From Podospora pseudoanserina (Eukaryota > Ascomycota > Sordariomycetes > Sordariales > Podosporaceae): DNA of 64,000 nt. The translations under genes were made by a program, and so were the position numbers. The notes below the pieces were generated by a model that ran no database searches, was not told the DNA's origin, and saw only the letters and a list, made by a program, of their open reading frames with translations. The stretch is from positions 1,984,001 through 2,048,000 of the forward strand of contig NC_085921.1 of NCBI RefSeq assembly GCF_035222485.1. Reading direction: 5' to 3'. Of this stretch, positions 1 to 11,416 are shown piece after piece (position 1 is the stretch's first letter; every line of letters begins with the position of its first letter).

Positions 1-473
1 CATACACCGGTCTAGAGTGCCATATCCCAGATTCTATGTACATGCTTCCCCCCCTAATTATGTTAAACCGACTGTGTCACACAGCTTCTGAGTAGCCATC
101 AGGCCCTTAGAGCCGATCAGGTGTTAGGATCTGCTTCACTCGTTCACCCGAATAGGCAATCATTTCCAGAACTACAAAGACTTGGTAATTTTGTGACACA
201 TATATTGTCTTTCAACGAGGATGGCATCTCCGGTTTCTGCTCTAGATAGCTTGTTATCACAGGCGTAAAGGCTTTCGTCAAATCATCAAACAGCCAAGCA
301 TATGTGACTACGGATCGTGTAATTTTGACCGCATTCGGCCCTCAAGCGTAGCGGGACCGTCTATGTTTGGCTGAACAGCTTGACATAGGTATGACTAAAG
401 GAATTTCAGGGCGTAGGCTCTCATCAAACTCGTCTTTCAATTCCGTTTCTTTTGCCTAGTTCTCGATGCTTAC
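1..473. other. Gene-free left edge
   Basis: I see no coding frame or RNA gene here. It lies beyond the 3' end of the CorA-like gene and probably holds its 3' untranslated region. Confidence 0.4.
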
Positions 474-2335
474 CTATATGTTCAGCCTCCTCACCAGCTC
501 TATATCCGATTCCCGCCGCTGAAGCCCACTCCCACCCCTATCATATATGGACGTTGTCACTGGGCCGTACCCCTCCACTTTCTTCCGCAGAAAGCCGAGC
601 CAGACGAAAGATAAAAGTATCAGTCCCACAGCGACAATAGCCATACCCAGTGACACACCCACAACCCCACCAAGTGGCATTTCTAACCTGAAGCCTACGA
701 AGCTCAGACCAATGAGGAGACCTGAGAGAACGGTGAATATCAAGAGCATATAGATCGTGCTGGCAGTGGTGAGGGCTGTCATGAACTTTATGAGACGGTT
801 GCCAACCCGCCCGATGGAAGGCCAGTTGATGCTGCGAGCGATCGTGCTCGGGATGGTGTGGGTGACAGCGGTCTGGACGGTGGAGAAGTATAGCGCAAGG
901 TATGTGACAGCGGTGACGCCTATGGACACTCCCAGCCATCGTGGCCAGGTGTATTGGTCTTGAAATTCCTACCAAGATGTGTGAGTTATGAACAAGGGAA
1001 ATAAGTTAGGGCACTTACAATTACGTTCATCCCAAAAACAGCAGCAATGAAGCTCAGTGGTATAAAGAAGAAGGCCAGTTGTGTAAGCTTCGATATCGAC
1101 TCGGCTTGGGCGATGGCCCGCTGGCTCTCTAAAATGCTGAGGGTCGACATAAGCGCTTGAAAAGCCGTTTCGACTCTATTTCGAATCGCCTCGAGTTCAG
1201 CGTTGATCTGGTTGAGTCGCCATGCTATTACTTGCTCCGAGTCATCGCCGTACGGCGGGACCAACTGACGGGGCCTCTCCTTGGTGTGCTGCTCAAGTTT
1301 CTCCATCATATACCGGACAGAGACCCGAAGGTTGGCGAGGGTGTTCCGCCATCGACCAAGATAATCTCTCCACTGCGGCACCGAGGAGCGCAGCTGCTCG
1401 TCTTCGCCCAAATACAATTCGACCTCGTCCAACCCCCGACCCAGCTCGAACAGGATGGTTGGCATATCATCCACCACAAAACCAAGCATCGTTTGTATGA
1501 GCCAAGTATCGTTTTGTCTTCCTTGAAACGGACTCGGGGCATCTAGCGCCTTTTTGATACGGTCTAAGGCTGTCGTCTCGAGGATAAAACAGGGCTGATT
1601 CGGCAGAGGTTTTGAGCCTATGTCTCCAGACCACAAGTTGAGGTTCACCTGCCTGACTGTATGCATTCTTTGTGGATCGACCAGAAGGCACCCAACAAGT
1701 TGGCCATTCTCCCGTCTCGAGTAATGAAACGACATGCGCGTTGAGGCATGATGAAGAACAACACTCTCCATCCTCTGCGATGGGTGAAGCGGATGGTATG
1801 GTCTATATACCCCCTCCGGAAACGTTCCCCATCGACAATGGCTCTCGTATGTGGATTGGGGGTCGGCAGTTTGGTCTGTATCCCATGGCGTTCCCGCGCG
1901 AATCTTCTTCTCCATTTTCCAACCTTCAGACTTTTGCAGGGCTGGTTCTGACCAGCTGACAAAGAAACTACCGGTAGATCTGTCCTGGTGGAAGCCCATT
2001 TTGTGTCCTGAGCCGCGTCCAAGATGGGCTGTGAAGAACTCTGGGGGCAGGTACAACCCCATATCTGCCAAACGCGTTGCCTGAAGGTCGCTATGAGCTT
2101 CCACGAGGTATATCAGATCGTAATCTTGAGAGGGTTCCAGGGCTTCGTCAGGGTTGGGTTTGGTCTGTGACAAGTCGACGGCGGTGAAACTGGTCTTTCC
2201 ATCATTTTGGATTTGAAGTCGCAGACATCTGGAGGTGGCTTCCGAAGGTTCTGAGGGTTTGGCGGGCTCCCGGCCGATAACGGGATCACCCAGCAATCTC
2301 ACCGAGTCAAGCGACGAGGTCCTTCTTTTGAGCAT
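474..2335 (-). CDS. CorA-like Mg2+ transporter family protein
   Basis: Two exons, 1019-2335 and 474-968, joined over a 50-nt intron (969-1018; donor GTAAGT, acceptor GGTAG) give 603 residues. A long soluble N-terminal part contains helical, charged segments around residues 290-420. It leads into a hydrophobic helix ending in GMN (residues 435-437), the signature at the pore of CorA channels. The intron falls two codons after GMN. Exon 2 adds about three more hydrophobic segments, so the membrane part has roughly four helices instead of the two of bacterial CorA; this is common in fungal CorA-like proteins. The family moves Mg2+ or other divalent cations; transport by this member is inferred only from GMN and topology. 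The ATG at 2335 is the first in frame. It lies tail-away from a HET gene, and fungal CorA-like and HET genes are both typical of variable regions. Confidence 0.85.
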
Positions 2336-3122
2336 TCTGACTTAATCGATGCTTCCTGGATTTCAGACATTAAGGATCATGGGAACTTGCTTTGTGACAA
2401 ATGCGGCTGACCTCTATTGCCCCTTGATACTCTCCCCTGTCCCACGACTGTTCTCAGCCGCACGCGGGGTCGTCGTGCTCATGGAGATCATCTTCAAACT
2501 GTTGGCACGCCTCTCCGGGCGAAGACAATAATGTTTGTCGAGGACACTCCCCTCTTTCCTACGGTTTCCTCGGTTGCCGTCTGACGGGATTAGGATTCAA
2601 TGTGATACCCGTGGGTACATGGCAAAGCGTAAGTTGGGACTGGCGGGCCGTTCAACGTGCCTTCAAGATTTGGCATGCACACCCCTAACCCTTGGCCAAC
2701 GAAGTGTGGCTGGAGGTGGTCCGCGCACCAGCACTTCAGCGCGTGTCTGCCTTCTTCTCAAGCTGGGATAAGTGTTTATCCACCAAATGTCCCCAACTAT
2801 CGCCGGGCACGATAACGTCTTGGGCCCCAATTGGTTTCTTTCTGTCGACAAGTCACATGAGGGGTCTCTGGGGCAATAGTATTGGATCGCCTTACACACC
2901 ACCACTTGCTGGCAGGATGCCTTGACCACTTCATGTGGTGCTAGGTAAGGCAATCAGCCCTTCCCTAGGGTTCATATGACTCGGGGATTATCATGGATTT
3001 GAATAAGGTATATCCTCACACTTTCCTTGGCCGGCGCACGCGGAATGCTGACGCTTTTTTTGTTCTAAAGAAGCATTACACCGCATGCGAGCTGTTTGGT
3101 TGCTTCCCTTTCAAGTCCATTG
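2336..3122. other. Divergent intergenic region, CorA-like / HET
   Basis: No supported gene. Short open frames on both strands lack splice partners or family resemblance. It should carry the promoters of both flanking genes. Confidence 0.4.
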
Positions 3123-4643
3123 ATGCTGGGGATCATGGCATCACAGCCCTCTTGTTGGGGCATATTCCCCACACCAGCCAACAATGAGCTCACCAGACAC
3201 ACTATCTACCATGATCTTAACCCAGCCTGCCAGGAAATCCGCCTGCTCAGAGTTCATCTTGAGGAAAAAGATGGCTTTATCCGGTGTGAGCTCCTACCAG
3301 CAGCTAGTCTGTCCAACATCAGAGGGCAGTACACGGCAATATCCTACTGCGCGGGAGACCCTAGGAGAACCAAAAAAATATTCGTCAACGGCATCCCGTT
3401 CAATGTCTTTGAGAATCTTGCCCATGTCTTGGAAATGACAAGGAACTTCTGGACCAAGACATTTCCCGATAAGGAGTGCATAATCTGGGCCGACCAAATC
3501 TGCATTAACCAGTTCAACCTTGCTGAGCGCTCACACCAGGTCGGTTTCATGAGGGGTATTTACTCTTCAGCGGCGCAGACCTTGATATGCCTTTCCACCA
3601 CCGACGTTGACCCTCGTGGAGTTGAGTGGCTGGTGAAGCTACACCAAAGTGTCGATCCTGATGGCGACTTCTACCAGTACTACTTCCACCTTGAGTACTA
3701 CCTCCGAACCAATCTGGCCAACAAGCAATTTGCCGACGATTGGTTTGCATTTTACGATGTCTTCAACAGCCCATGGTGGATGCGAACTTGGGTCTATCAA
3801 GAGTTTATTTCATCCTCCAACATCTATTTTTTGTATGGCAAATCATCTGTTCCCTGGAAAAGACTGTCAGAGGTACTCCCGACACTTCAAAAATACAGCC
3901 ACTTCCCCTACTTTGGCCTGACTATTACTGAACGCCAAGCACAAGTCGCAGACACAACGAACATTGTCAACTTTTTCGTAATCAGTAAACTTCGGTTTGA
4001 TCGGGTTGGGCCATTCGACTTGATGGATCTGCTTTCTCAATCTCGACATCTTCAGAGCAGCGATAGCCGCGACGGGATCTATGCTTTCCTTGGTCTTGTT
4101 CGTGAGAGCTACGGGATCATTCCAGACTATTCCCCTGAGAACACTATGGAACGGCTTTTGGTGGATATTGCAACGCGGATTGTTTTGCAAGACAAAACAT
4201 TGGATATTCTCTCAGATGCGAGCAGGGTGAGAGGAGAGCTGTCGCCACGACTTCCCTCTTGGGTTCCAGATTGGACCACAAAGACTTGTGTCAGCCTTAT
4301 TCCAAGAACCATCCGAGATACAAGTGACGGATCAGTCGCTTTATTTCCTCGAATCGTTCAATCAGGGAAGCTAGAACTTCAAGGTTTCCATATCGGTGTT
4401 TTCAGAAAGGGAAAGCTTGGGTGGTACTTCCCCAACAGTCGGGACAGATTTCGTCATGATGGTGAAGGTCGCGAGGAGTTGTGGGATATTGTCGGGGCTG
4501 GAGGTCCATTTGTTTTGCGTCACGTGGGGAATCAGTATCATCTTGTCAGGGAAGCACAGAGAAATAAACCTGCTGGATATAATAGCGTGGAGGATGCTGT
4601 TCAGAGACATGGATTGCAAGCGCAGACAGTGGTACTCTCTTAA
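3123..4643 (+). CDS. HET-domain (heterokaryon incompatibility) protein
   Basis: HET domains trigger regulated cell death after fusion of genetically different hyphae, or serve as effector domains of fungal immune-like receptors. The protein opens with a family-like lead (IYHDLNPACQEIRLL), then YTAISYCAGDP at about residue 70, matching the usual Y-x-A-L-S-Y-x-W-G-D block except that the W-G is replaced by A-G. The second block WADQICINQ is at about 122, followed by the ER(S)xQV..M..IY element, and the third, SRDGIYAFLGL, near residue 300. All three HET blocks are therefore present. The first in-frame ATG is 3123; 3135 (ATCATGGCA) has a better context and may be the true start. The frame stops at 4643. 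A possible 58-nt intron (4632-4689) would instead splice to an open exon ending at 4881, giving 566 residues. No NACHT or repeat domain is attached, so it is a stand-alone HET protein. Confidence 0.85.
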   Translation: MLGIMASQPSCWGIFPTPANNELTRHTIYHDLNPACQEIRLLRVHLEEKDGFIRCELLPAASLSNIRGQYTAISYCAGDPRRTKKIFVNGIPFNVFENLAHVLEMTRNFWTKTFPDKECIIWADQICINQFNLAERSHQVGFMRGIYSSAAQTLICLSTTDVDPRGVEWLVKLHQSVDPDGDFYQYYFHLEYYLRTNLANKQFADDWFAFYDVFNSPWWMRTWVYQEFISSSNIYFLYGKSSVPWKRLSEVLPTLQKYSHFPYFGLTITERQAQVADTTNIVNFFVISKLRFDRVGPFDLMDLLSQSRHLQSSDSRDGIYAFLGLVRESYGIIPDYSPENTMERLLVDIATRIVLQDKTLDILSDASRVRGELSPRLPSWVPDWTTKTCVSLIPRTIRDTSDGSVALFPRIVQSGKLELQGFHIGVFRKGKLGWYFPNSRDRFRHDGEGREELWDIVGAGGPFVLRHVGNQYHLVREAQRNKPAGYNSVEDAVQRHGLQAQTVVLS

Positions 4644-4689
4644 GATACTTAGTTTCTGTTGCCTTTGTTGTTTATCACTGTCAGGTTAG

Positions 4690-4881
4690 GTACCAGACCT
4701 AGCACCTACTGTATTCTTCGACGGGAATATTGATATCAGGTATCACACCAGCGTCACAGGAACCGAGTACCTCTGCCACCTGTTCCCCAACGGTGCGAAG
4801 AACAAGCAAGGCCTGCGAAACAGCTGGCACATTCATATTGGAACACTCGAAGTCTTGTACCACTTCCCTTCTTTAAGGTAG
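4690..4881 (+). other. Possible last exon of the HET gene
   Basis: A 63-codon open stretch ends in TAG at 4879-4881. It can be joined in phase to the HET frame if 4632-4689 is an intron, with donor GTACTC (weak) and acceptor TTAG. Its predicted peptide (starting VPDLAPTVFFDG) looks protein-like, but I recognise no domain. RNA evidence is needed to choose between this and the simple stop at 4643. Confidence 0.3.
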
Positions 4882-5235
4882 ACTACGCAAACTACTATAT
4901 CCCTTTTGGTAATGAACTGTAGCCCGGGTAGTTTACTCCAGCTACGACGTTGTATTGGCTGCATGATAGCATTTTATAGACTTATAACGATTGGCAGCTG
5001 AGATACGAATGCAACCTAGGTACCTAGCATAATGTAACTCTGATACCCTTCTTTTTTTACCTCTGCACCTTTGCACTCTGCCCTGCCACTCCAGAGCTGG
5101 CTTGATGCAATTGCGCTCGGCATGTTGCCTGAATCGGGCCTTTGAAATGCCTTGAAGTTTGTAAGACTGGAAGTTGTGATGACATGGTACCCAGTTGATA
5201 GGCATTAATGCCTCATAGTCAACGATATCTATTCC
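4882..5235. other. Intergenic, HET / DUF3433 gene
   Basis: No gene seen. It should contain the HET terminator and the promoter of the next gene on the same strand. Confidence 0.4.
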
Positions 5236-8200
5236 ATGCACGATGTTCTAATCACCAGAATAAAGGAGACTGATCAGCCTATTCCAACCCTAGGTATTCC
5301 CTCATTCATCAGTCTCCAGGGTAATATCACAAAAACATTTGCCCTTGGAAGGTCATCCTCTAAGCGCAAGCAAGATATGAGGATCCGCGCCCATGCATTG
5401 CTCAGCAGCATGTTCACGACCAAACTTCGAGTTAGGACGAACGTTGCAGCATGCTACAAACCCATACCTCTCAGGACTGGATTCTTGCTTATCATGGCAC
5501 TGTAGTACGTTCACTCCCTGACTGAATGTACCTATCTTACAGCTGACAACGACTGGGAAGTATCTGCTGTCTTCTCGCTCTCGTGGAAACAGCTCTTCAA
5601 AAGTTTTCCATCTCTCATGATCGACGAACCGTGCCCAATGACACCGCCTCTTTCGGGTACGGGTCTTTTGTCAGCGCTCCGCTTATCCCGCCGCGACAAA
5701 CAACGCGTGCCATATATGCTCTATTAGATCTACAACCAAGATGGACACTTGCAAAAGGATTAAGAGCCGCCAACACCACGGCCAATGGTACAGTCCCCAA
5801 TCCCTCAACAATCGCACCCAGTTCAACATCTCTGGTCGTCAACCCAACACCTACAGAGTCAGGTCCACCAGCCTGGATGGAGGCACTAGAAGGGCCATTT
5901 CGATCTGCTGGGCGGAACGCCTACTTTTGGGATGAAAGTGTGTCGTCAGGAAACAATACGAAAGAAATATTTACAGAAAGGAGCCAACTCAATGGTCGAG
6001 CACCCATTCCACCCCTCGACAATTGGGGCCGGCTACTGGGCCCACGTCACAGCTTTCGCTTTTTGGTTACGGCAGGGGACTATATCAGCCCCGATGCAAG
6101 CTCTTTTCGTAACCTTCTGGCCATATGGCACGACCCCTTGGACTCCCAAGCTAGCCTCGCAGTCTTGAGACGTGATCTAGGCCTTATTGACGAGACATAC
6201 GAAACCCCAGGAAAGGACGGGTCAGACTACCTCAGGAATCCCCCTCAGTCCTGCACAGTGGTGTGCAGTGGGTCAGCACTTATCTTTTTGGACCAGACTT
6301 GTTGGTTGTCGTGGTATATCACCTCATTGATGTGGACTTATACCTGTACAGACACTGTGCAGTTCCAAAACACGCATTGTTTTAGCTTGGTTGCAGACTT
6401 CAACAATGGACACAAAGATCAGCCATGCAGCAGTCCGGATCCCAGTGGTTTGGAAGGAGATGAAGCGCAGAGCTTAGTATTTGAGTCAAATCGTCATGAA
6501 GAACAAGACAACAAGAGCAGTACTGCTCCTGATACAGTCCAAAGAACAACCTTTGCATCATTGATGACCTCTTCATCCTCTGCAACTTTTACATCATCGG
6601 TAGCCTTTTCATCGTCACCAGCTTTTTCATCGTCAATAAGCTTTCCATCGTCAGCAACTTTCTCATCAACAACTTTTTCATCAACTTTTTCATCAACAAC
6701 CTTTTCATCATCACCAGCCGTTTCGTCATCATCAGCAGCATTGCTGACCTTTCAGCCGCCCATGACAATCATCACCAGCATTACTCATAGCGGTTTCAGC
6801 CATGGCTCCTTCAGCACATTGACCGAAAGTAATAGTCAAACCGACAACACGGTTAGCCAGCCCACAATACAAACATCGACTTCATCACCAGACAAGAATA
6901 GCATTAAACCGTCAAAATCTCAACCAGAGGAGTTCACAGACATTGGTAGTGACCATATTGGTACAACCGTGGAAAGCAAAGGTACAAGTAGGATCAACCC
7001 CGATAGTATAACATCGACCAGGCGCAGTCTCGAGGCAAGCGACCAGTCAACAACTCCCTCTAAGAGTTTCGCGGCCACTACCTCTACTTCCCAGGTCACA
7101 CAAGAATCAGGGGTTCGGGATAGCCTTTCAAGGATCAGCGAAACAAAACAAACAACAACACCACACTTCAATGCGTCCCAAACTACGACGCCAACAACCC
7201 TATATGCTGACTCTCTACCGATAACATTATTGCAAATAAAAAGCTTATCATATCCAGATGCGACACAATTCCGACAATTGGTTGGGTCTCAATCAAGTCA
7301 AAAACATCATGATAAGACAATCAGCGGTGCTTGGCAATCAACAACATTTCCTAGCATGGACAAACCCAATAGTGCAGGCCAATCACCAGTTTCAGACACG
7401 AAAACGAGGCCCCCAGCCGTAAAACCACCCAAAGAGCCTAATATGAGCGATAGGTCAACCCGCTCTTTAATTGTCACAACAGAAGCTTCCCACAGTCTTG
7501 ATTCTCTCGAGGACGTCGCCAGCCTAGCTCTGGCACAAAAGGCAACAGTCAGCCAACCTACAGGCTCGGTGAATGGAACAAGGATAATCACTGCATTACA
7601 GTCGCACAAAGAAGCCATCAACCTGTCCACAACGACTTCTTTTCCTACGGATGTCAGGACTTTGGCCGCGATAGCCATCCCTACTTCCGTCACAGACCTA
7701 CATTCTTCGCCATCGACAAGTCATAACCCAACAGAAACAGTCAGTTCGGTGATAGGCGGAGCACAAATACCGCCTCTTTTTCACCCTGTTTCATTGGGAG
7801 ACTATTTCCTAGCTGCATACGTGCCTGTAATGATCACGTTGCCCTTGGCAGCTTTGGCACAAATATTGAGCATGGAGGTCAAAGCACTTGCTCCCTTCCA
7901 CGCACTCAGTAGACCGATGGGTGCGGCAGCTACAGACTCCCTGTGCCTCCCCACAGGTGGCTTTCCGGGGATCTATAAAAGCATTTGCCTTTGCTTCCGG
8001 CGTCAAGGTCGACAGCCCTTATTATTTCTGGTCGATCTGCTTGTCTGGACCACGGCCATCATTGCCTCGCTCTCTAGCGAGGCCTTCGGCATCAAGCTCC
8101 ATGGCAAATGCAAACACGACGATTTCAGAGGATGCTACATGGGAATCGCAGTATTCGGCACTCAAAGCCGAATCATTCAGAGTCTCCTGGGCTTCGCCTT

Positions 8201-9292
8201 GTGTCTTATTCTGCTAATTATGTATCGGCTCCGAAACTGGCAAACTGGCATTGATGTGCCCCATGGTCGAAGTGTCGCAGCCATATCTATGCTCGTTACT
8301 GAAGCATGCACACGCAGAGTCTTGCAGCACCTCAGGCCCGATTCCCACACCGGAAGACTCAGTAACAAGGAAATGGCACGCCAGCTTGAAGGGTACATCT
8401 TTAAATTAGCACCCATCTCATCACACCTGACTGGTTACAAGAAGCTTGTTTCGTCAAGGCCCACACAAGCATTACGCAAACCCAAACCACAAAAGACACC
8501 AACTGCACGCCGCTCCAGAATCACGGAATTCGTTGACCACCTTCCACAAGGCTTTCTCCTTCAATTCCTCGTCATCCTCGGTACACTCAGCTTCATAATT
8601 CTGATAATATGCTATGAAACAATTACGGGAGCCGATTCTCCGTTTGAGCACTTCATGAACTCTCAGGGCTTCGGTGTGAAGCTCCTTTTTGCAGGACTGG
8701 GTGTAGTGATATCTCTCTTTTGGGATGATTATTTCGCGCGTGAGTTGTCTCTGGCATTTCTAACCCAGCAGTTGAACCCAAGCTAACCCATCATCCCGAC
8801 AAACAAGAGGTTGCACTCAAAGAGCCAGACCGCCAATTCAACCGCTGGCCGCGCCCTGCCAAAACCTCTTCCGTTTTCCTAGTCTCCCCACCGACCACTG
8901 CCTTTGCCGCCCTGACTCCTGCTACCCTTCACAGACGCCAGTTTTTTCTCATGTGGGTTGCCTTTGTCACCGTTCTGTCAAAGATCACGCCATTATTGCT
9001 ATCCAACATCCCATTCAGCCCCTGGCTCACCTGGGAGACACATCGTGTCTGTACTTGGACCGCGGTTGGGATCTTGACAACAATGATCTTCACATTGGGG
9101 TACGGTCTTATACTTGTCAGGTACTCCCGATGGCCGTCGCATCCAGGAAGACTCGGTGGCATCATCTACTACCTGTTGACAATGCCGTCTAACAGCAATG
9201 GAAGAACACCGATTTTACGGTTTCTTGATAATGGAATGGCACCAGGAAACCATGTGGAGGATATTGAACTTGGAAATATCCAAAGTGGTTGA
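5236..9292 (+). CDS. DUF3433-family multi-span membrane protein
   Basis: Three exons are supported: 5236-5504, 5561-8739 and 8808-9292, about 1,310 residues. Intron 1 (5505-5560, donor GTACGT, branch CTGAC) joins two halves of a membrane helix, YKPIPLRTGFLLIMALY with ICCLLALVE. Intron 2 (8740-8807, donor GTGAGT, branch CTAAC) joins the body to a C-terminal block (SSVFLVSPPTTAF, then LLLSNIPF) typical of DUF3433 proteins. Order: an N-terminal helix; an ectodomain-like region; a Ser/Thr-rich low-complexity stretch (about 6541-6760); a long disordered linker; then a DUF3433-type helix pair near 7790-8220, another at 8560-8720, and the C-terminal helices. The function of DUF3433 is unknown; a cell-surface role is inferred from topology. 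The start is uncertain: 5236 is the first ATG of the open exon, and 5380 or 5410 are possible. The longer open frame starting at 5583 begins with GTG inside exon 2 and is not the start. Confidence 0.8.
6541..6741 (+). repeat. Coding minisatellite, Ser/Thr/Phe-rich
   Basis: Imperfect tandem units of the form TTTTCATCRTCAnCAnC repeat about ten times inside the DUF3433 gene and encode alternating (S)SSxTFSS-type units. The array keeps the frame. Such arrays change length between strains and often give O-glycosylated stalks. Confidence 0.75.
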
Positions 9293-9348
9293 AGCTAGAA
9301 GCTACCTATACTATATCCTAGAAACAATCCAACTCATCATGATGGACA

Positions 9349-11416
9349 TTACCCAGACCTCCTCGGAGTAACATCAACTCCCACTAAATCACCAGCCCTA
9401 TACTCTTCAAGAACCTTCATAAAGGACAAGATGCCCTCCGACCAAATACCCATCCTAGCACTCTTCATCATCTCGGCAGGATCCTGATTTGGCTTGTTGA
9501 ACTCGCCCTCCGAAGTGGTATAACCTGGCGTGCACACGCTAAGTGCAGCAAGATTGGCAGCTCGCTTGACGGCTTCCATCGCCCAGCCCTCTTCAGCCTC
9601 TACTGTCGGGTCAATCACGGCGAGTCCCCCAACCTTTTCCTCGGCCTTCTTGATGAAGTGAGTCATGTGTTCAGCCGCAATATCCAACGTCTCAGTGTTG
9701 TTAGGAGACTGCCCAAACTGAGCAGTCGGCCCAAAGAAAAGGTTAGGAAACCCGCGGCTGATAACACCATGGAGAGTCGAAGCTCCCTGAGCATCCCACT
9801 TGTCGTCGAACGACTTTCCACCACGGCCGAAAACATTGATTCCCGTCCGTTTCGCAGGGTTGAGACCACCATACGCAGGAGACCGATACCCAGTGCTGAG
9901 AACGAGGATGTCGAGCGGATACTCCTTCCCTTGCACGACCAGCCCTGTGCTAGTAGCAGAGTCGATACCCTTTCCGTCTGTGTCAACCAAGTGAACGTGA
10001 GGGAGGTTGAATGCCTGCAGGTACTCATCACTGAAAGTTGGACGCTTGCACCAAACAGGGTACCAAGGCTTGAGCGCCTTTGCTGTCTCCGGGTCCTTGA
10101 CGATCTCATCAATGCGAGCACGAGCCTTTTCAGCACGTGGCAGGTCCAACATCAAGAGGCCCCCAACATGCTCGCCAATCTTCTCTGGAGTAGGCTCGAT
10201 GATCCCAAAGTTGGGAGAGCCAATGATAGCACAATAGGCAGGCGCCTCGGTCCATCCACAGCCCACCATGTTGACTTGCTCCGGGGGTGCGCAGTTGTTA
10301 AGGTAAGTGACCCAGTTATAGCGGCGCTCGCGTTGCCATCCTTTTTTGTTGGCGATCTTTGTTTTCCTTTGTAACTGTTAGCCCGATTTCGAAGTCTCCC
10401 CCAACAAGATCAAAGAGCTGTACTTGCCATTCCTCAAGATCCGTTTCCTTCTGACCACGCCAACTCACCGACGAAGGCGTCCGCTGGAAAACATACACCT
10501 CCTTCGCAAACTTTGCCAGCTTTGGCACAACCTGAATAGCCGTCGCACCAGTCCCGATAATCCCCACCCTTTTCCCTTCCAATCCGGTCAAATTCTGGTC
10601 CTCCTGCGAGCCACCCGTAGTCCCATAATCCCAGCGAGATGTATGGAACATCGACCCCCCAAGGTTCTCCAGTCCCGGTACCTTGGGAACATGAGGAATC
10701 GTCAAAACACCCGACAAAACAAAGAAATAATTCGCCTGGATATTCAGCTTCCTTTCTCCCTCCTCTGGCCCCCTGTTTTCCGTCACAGCCACATTCCACA
10801 CCTCCTCCTCATCACTCCACCTGCAATCCGTCACCTCCGACCTGAAAAGCGCCTTGTCATGGAGATCCCACTTTGTGGCAATCCTCTCAGCATGCTCACG
10901 CAGCTCAAGTCCCGTAGCGTATTTTTGCTTAGGAACATACCCCGTCTCTTCCAACAGCGGCATGTAGATATAACTCTCCACATCACAGTGCAGACCAGGA
11001 TAGCGGTTCCAATACCAAGTACCACCATATCCACCACCGGCCTCAATGATACGGAGATCATCAGGACCGTTGACGAGACCAGCTTCGATAAGCTTGACAG
11101 CGGCGATGAGACCGCCGTAGCCGCCTCCCAGGATGACGAATTTGTACCTCCCGCCATCCTTGACAGCGGGGGTTTTGGCGTTGAGAACTGCGTGATCGAC
11201 CCAGGGATCTTTGCCTAGGGAATGGATGCGGGCGTCCTTGGCGTCCTGGAGGTCGACGTACTGGGCGAGGCCGTCTGAGCGGAAGCGTTTGGAGGCTTCT
11301 TCAGTGTATTTTTGTTGGATGCTGGCGAACTTGGCTTGCATGGCTGCCATGTCGGGGGGGGCTCTGTCGGAGCCATTGGTGCTGTCAGCACTGGGGAGGA
11401 CCTCTGAGGTCGCCAT
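9349..11416 (-). CDS. FAD-dependent monooxygenase, Baeyer-Villiger type
   Basis: Exon 1 is 10424-11416; exon 2 starts at 10356 or 10374 and ends at 9349. Both acceptors keep phase 0 after the GTACAG donor. The 10356 choice leaves the CTAAC branch site at a normal distance and gives 666 residues. The FAD-binding Rossmann motif GGGYGG is at residues 97-102, the NADPH-binding GIIGTGATA at 285-293, and between them NLGGSMFHTSRW (251-262), a form of the Baeyer-Villiger fingerprint (G-x3-H-x3-W, lacking the usual initial Phe). Such enzymes insert oxygen next to a ketone to form an ester or lactone. The substrate cannot be told. The gene is divergent from a cyclase-family hydrolase about 1.2 kb away, which suggests a shared catabolic or secondary-metabolic step. 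Substrates and co-regulation are inference. Confidence 0.9.

Noticed and set aside
8740-8771. A 32-nt ultra-short intron in the DUF3433 gene
   Set aside because: The same donor can use the acceptor at 8806-8807 in the same phase. This gives a normal 68-nt intron with CTAAC 20 nt before the AG and a more family-like junction.
5583-8786. The long frame from 5583 as a complete gene
   Set aside because: It starts with GTG inside an exon and ends by reading into an intron. Splice joins on both sides restore family-like membrane segments.
9658-10374. Plus-strand 238-codon frame
   Set aside because: It is antisense to the monooxygenase C-terminal exon, which has clear family motifs; a shadow frame.
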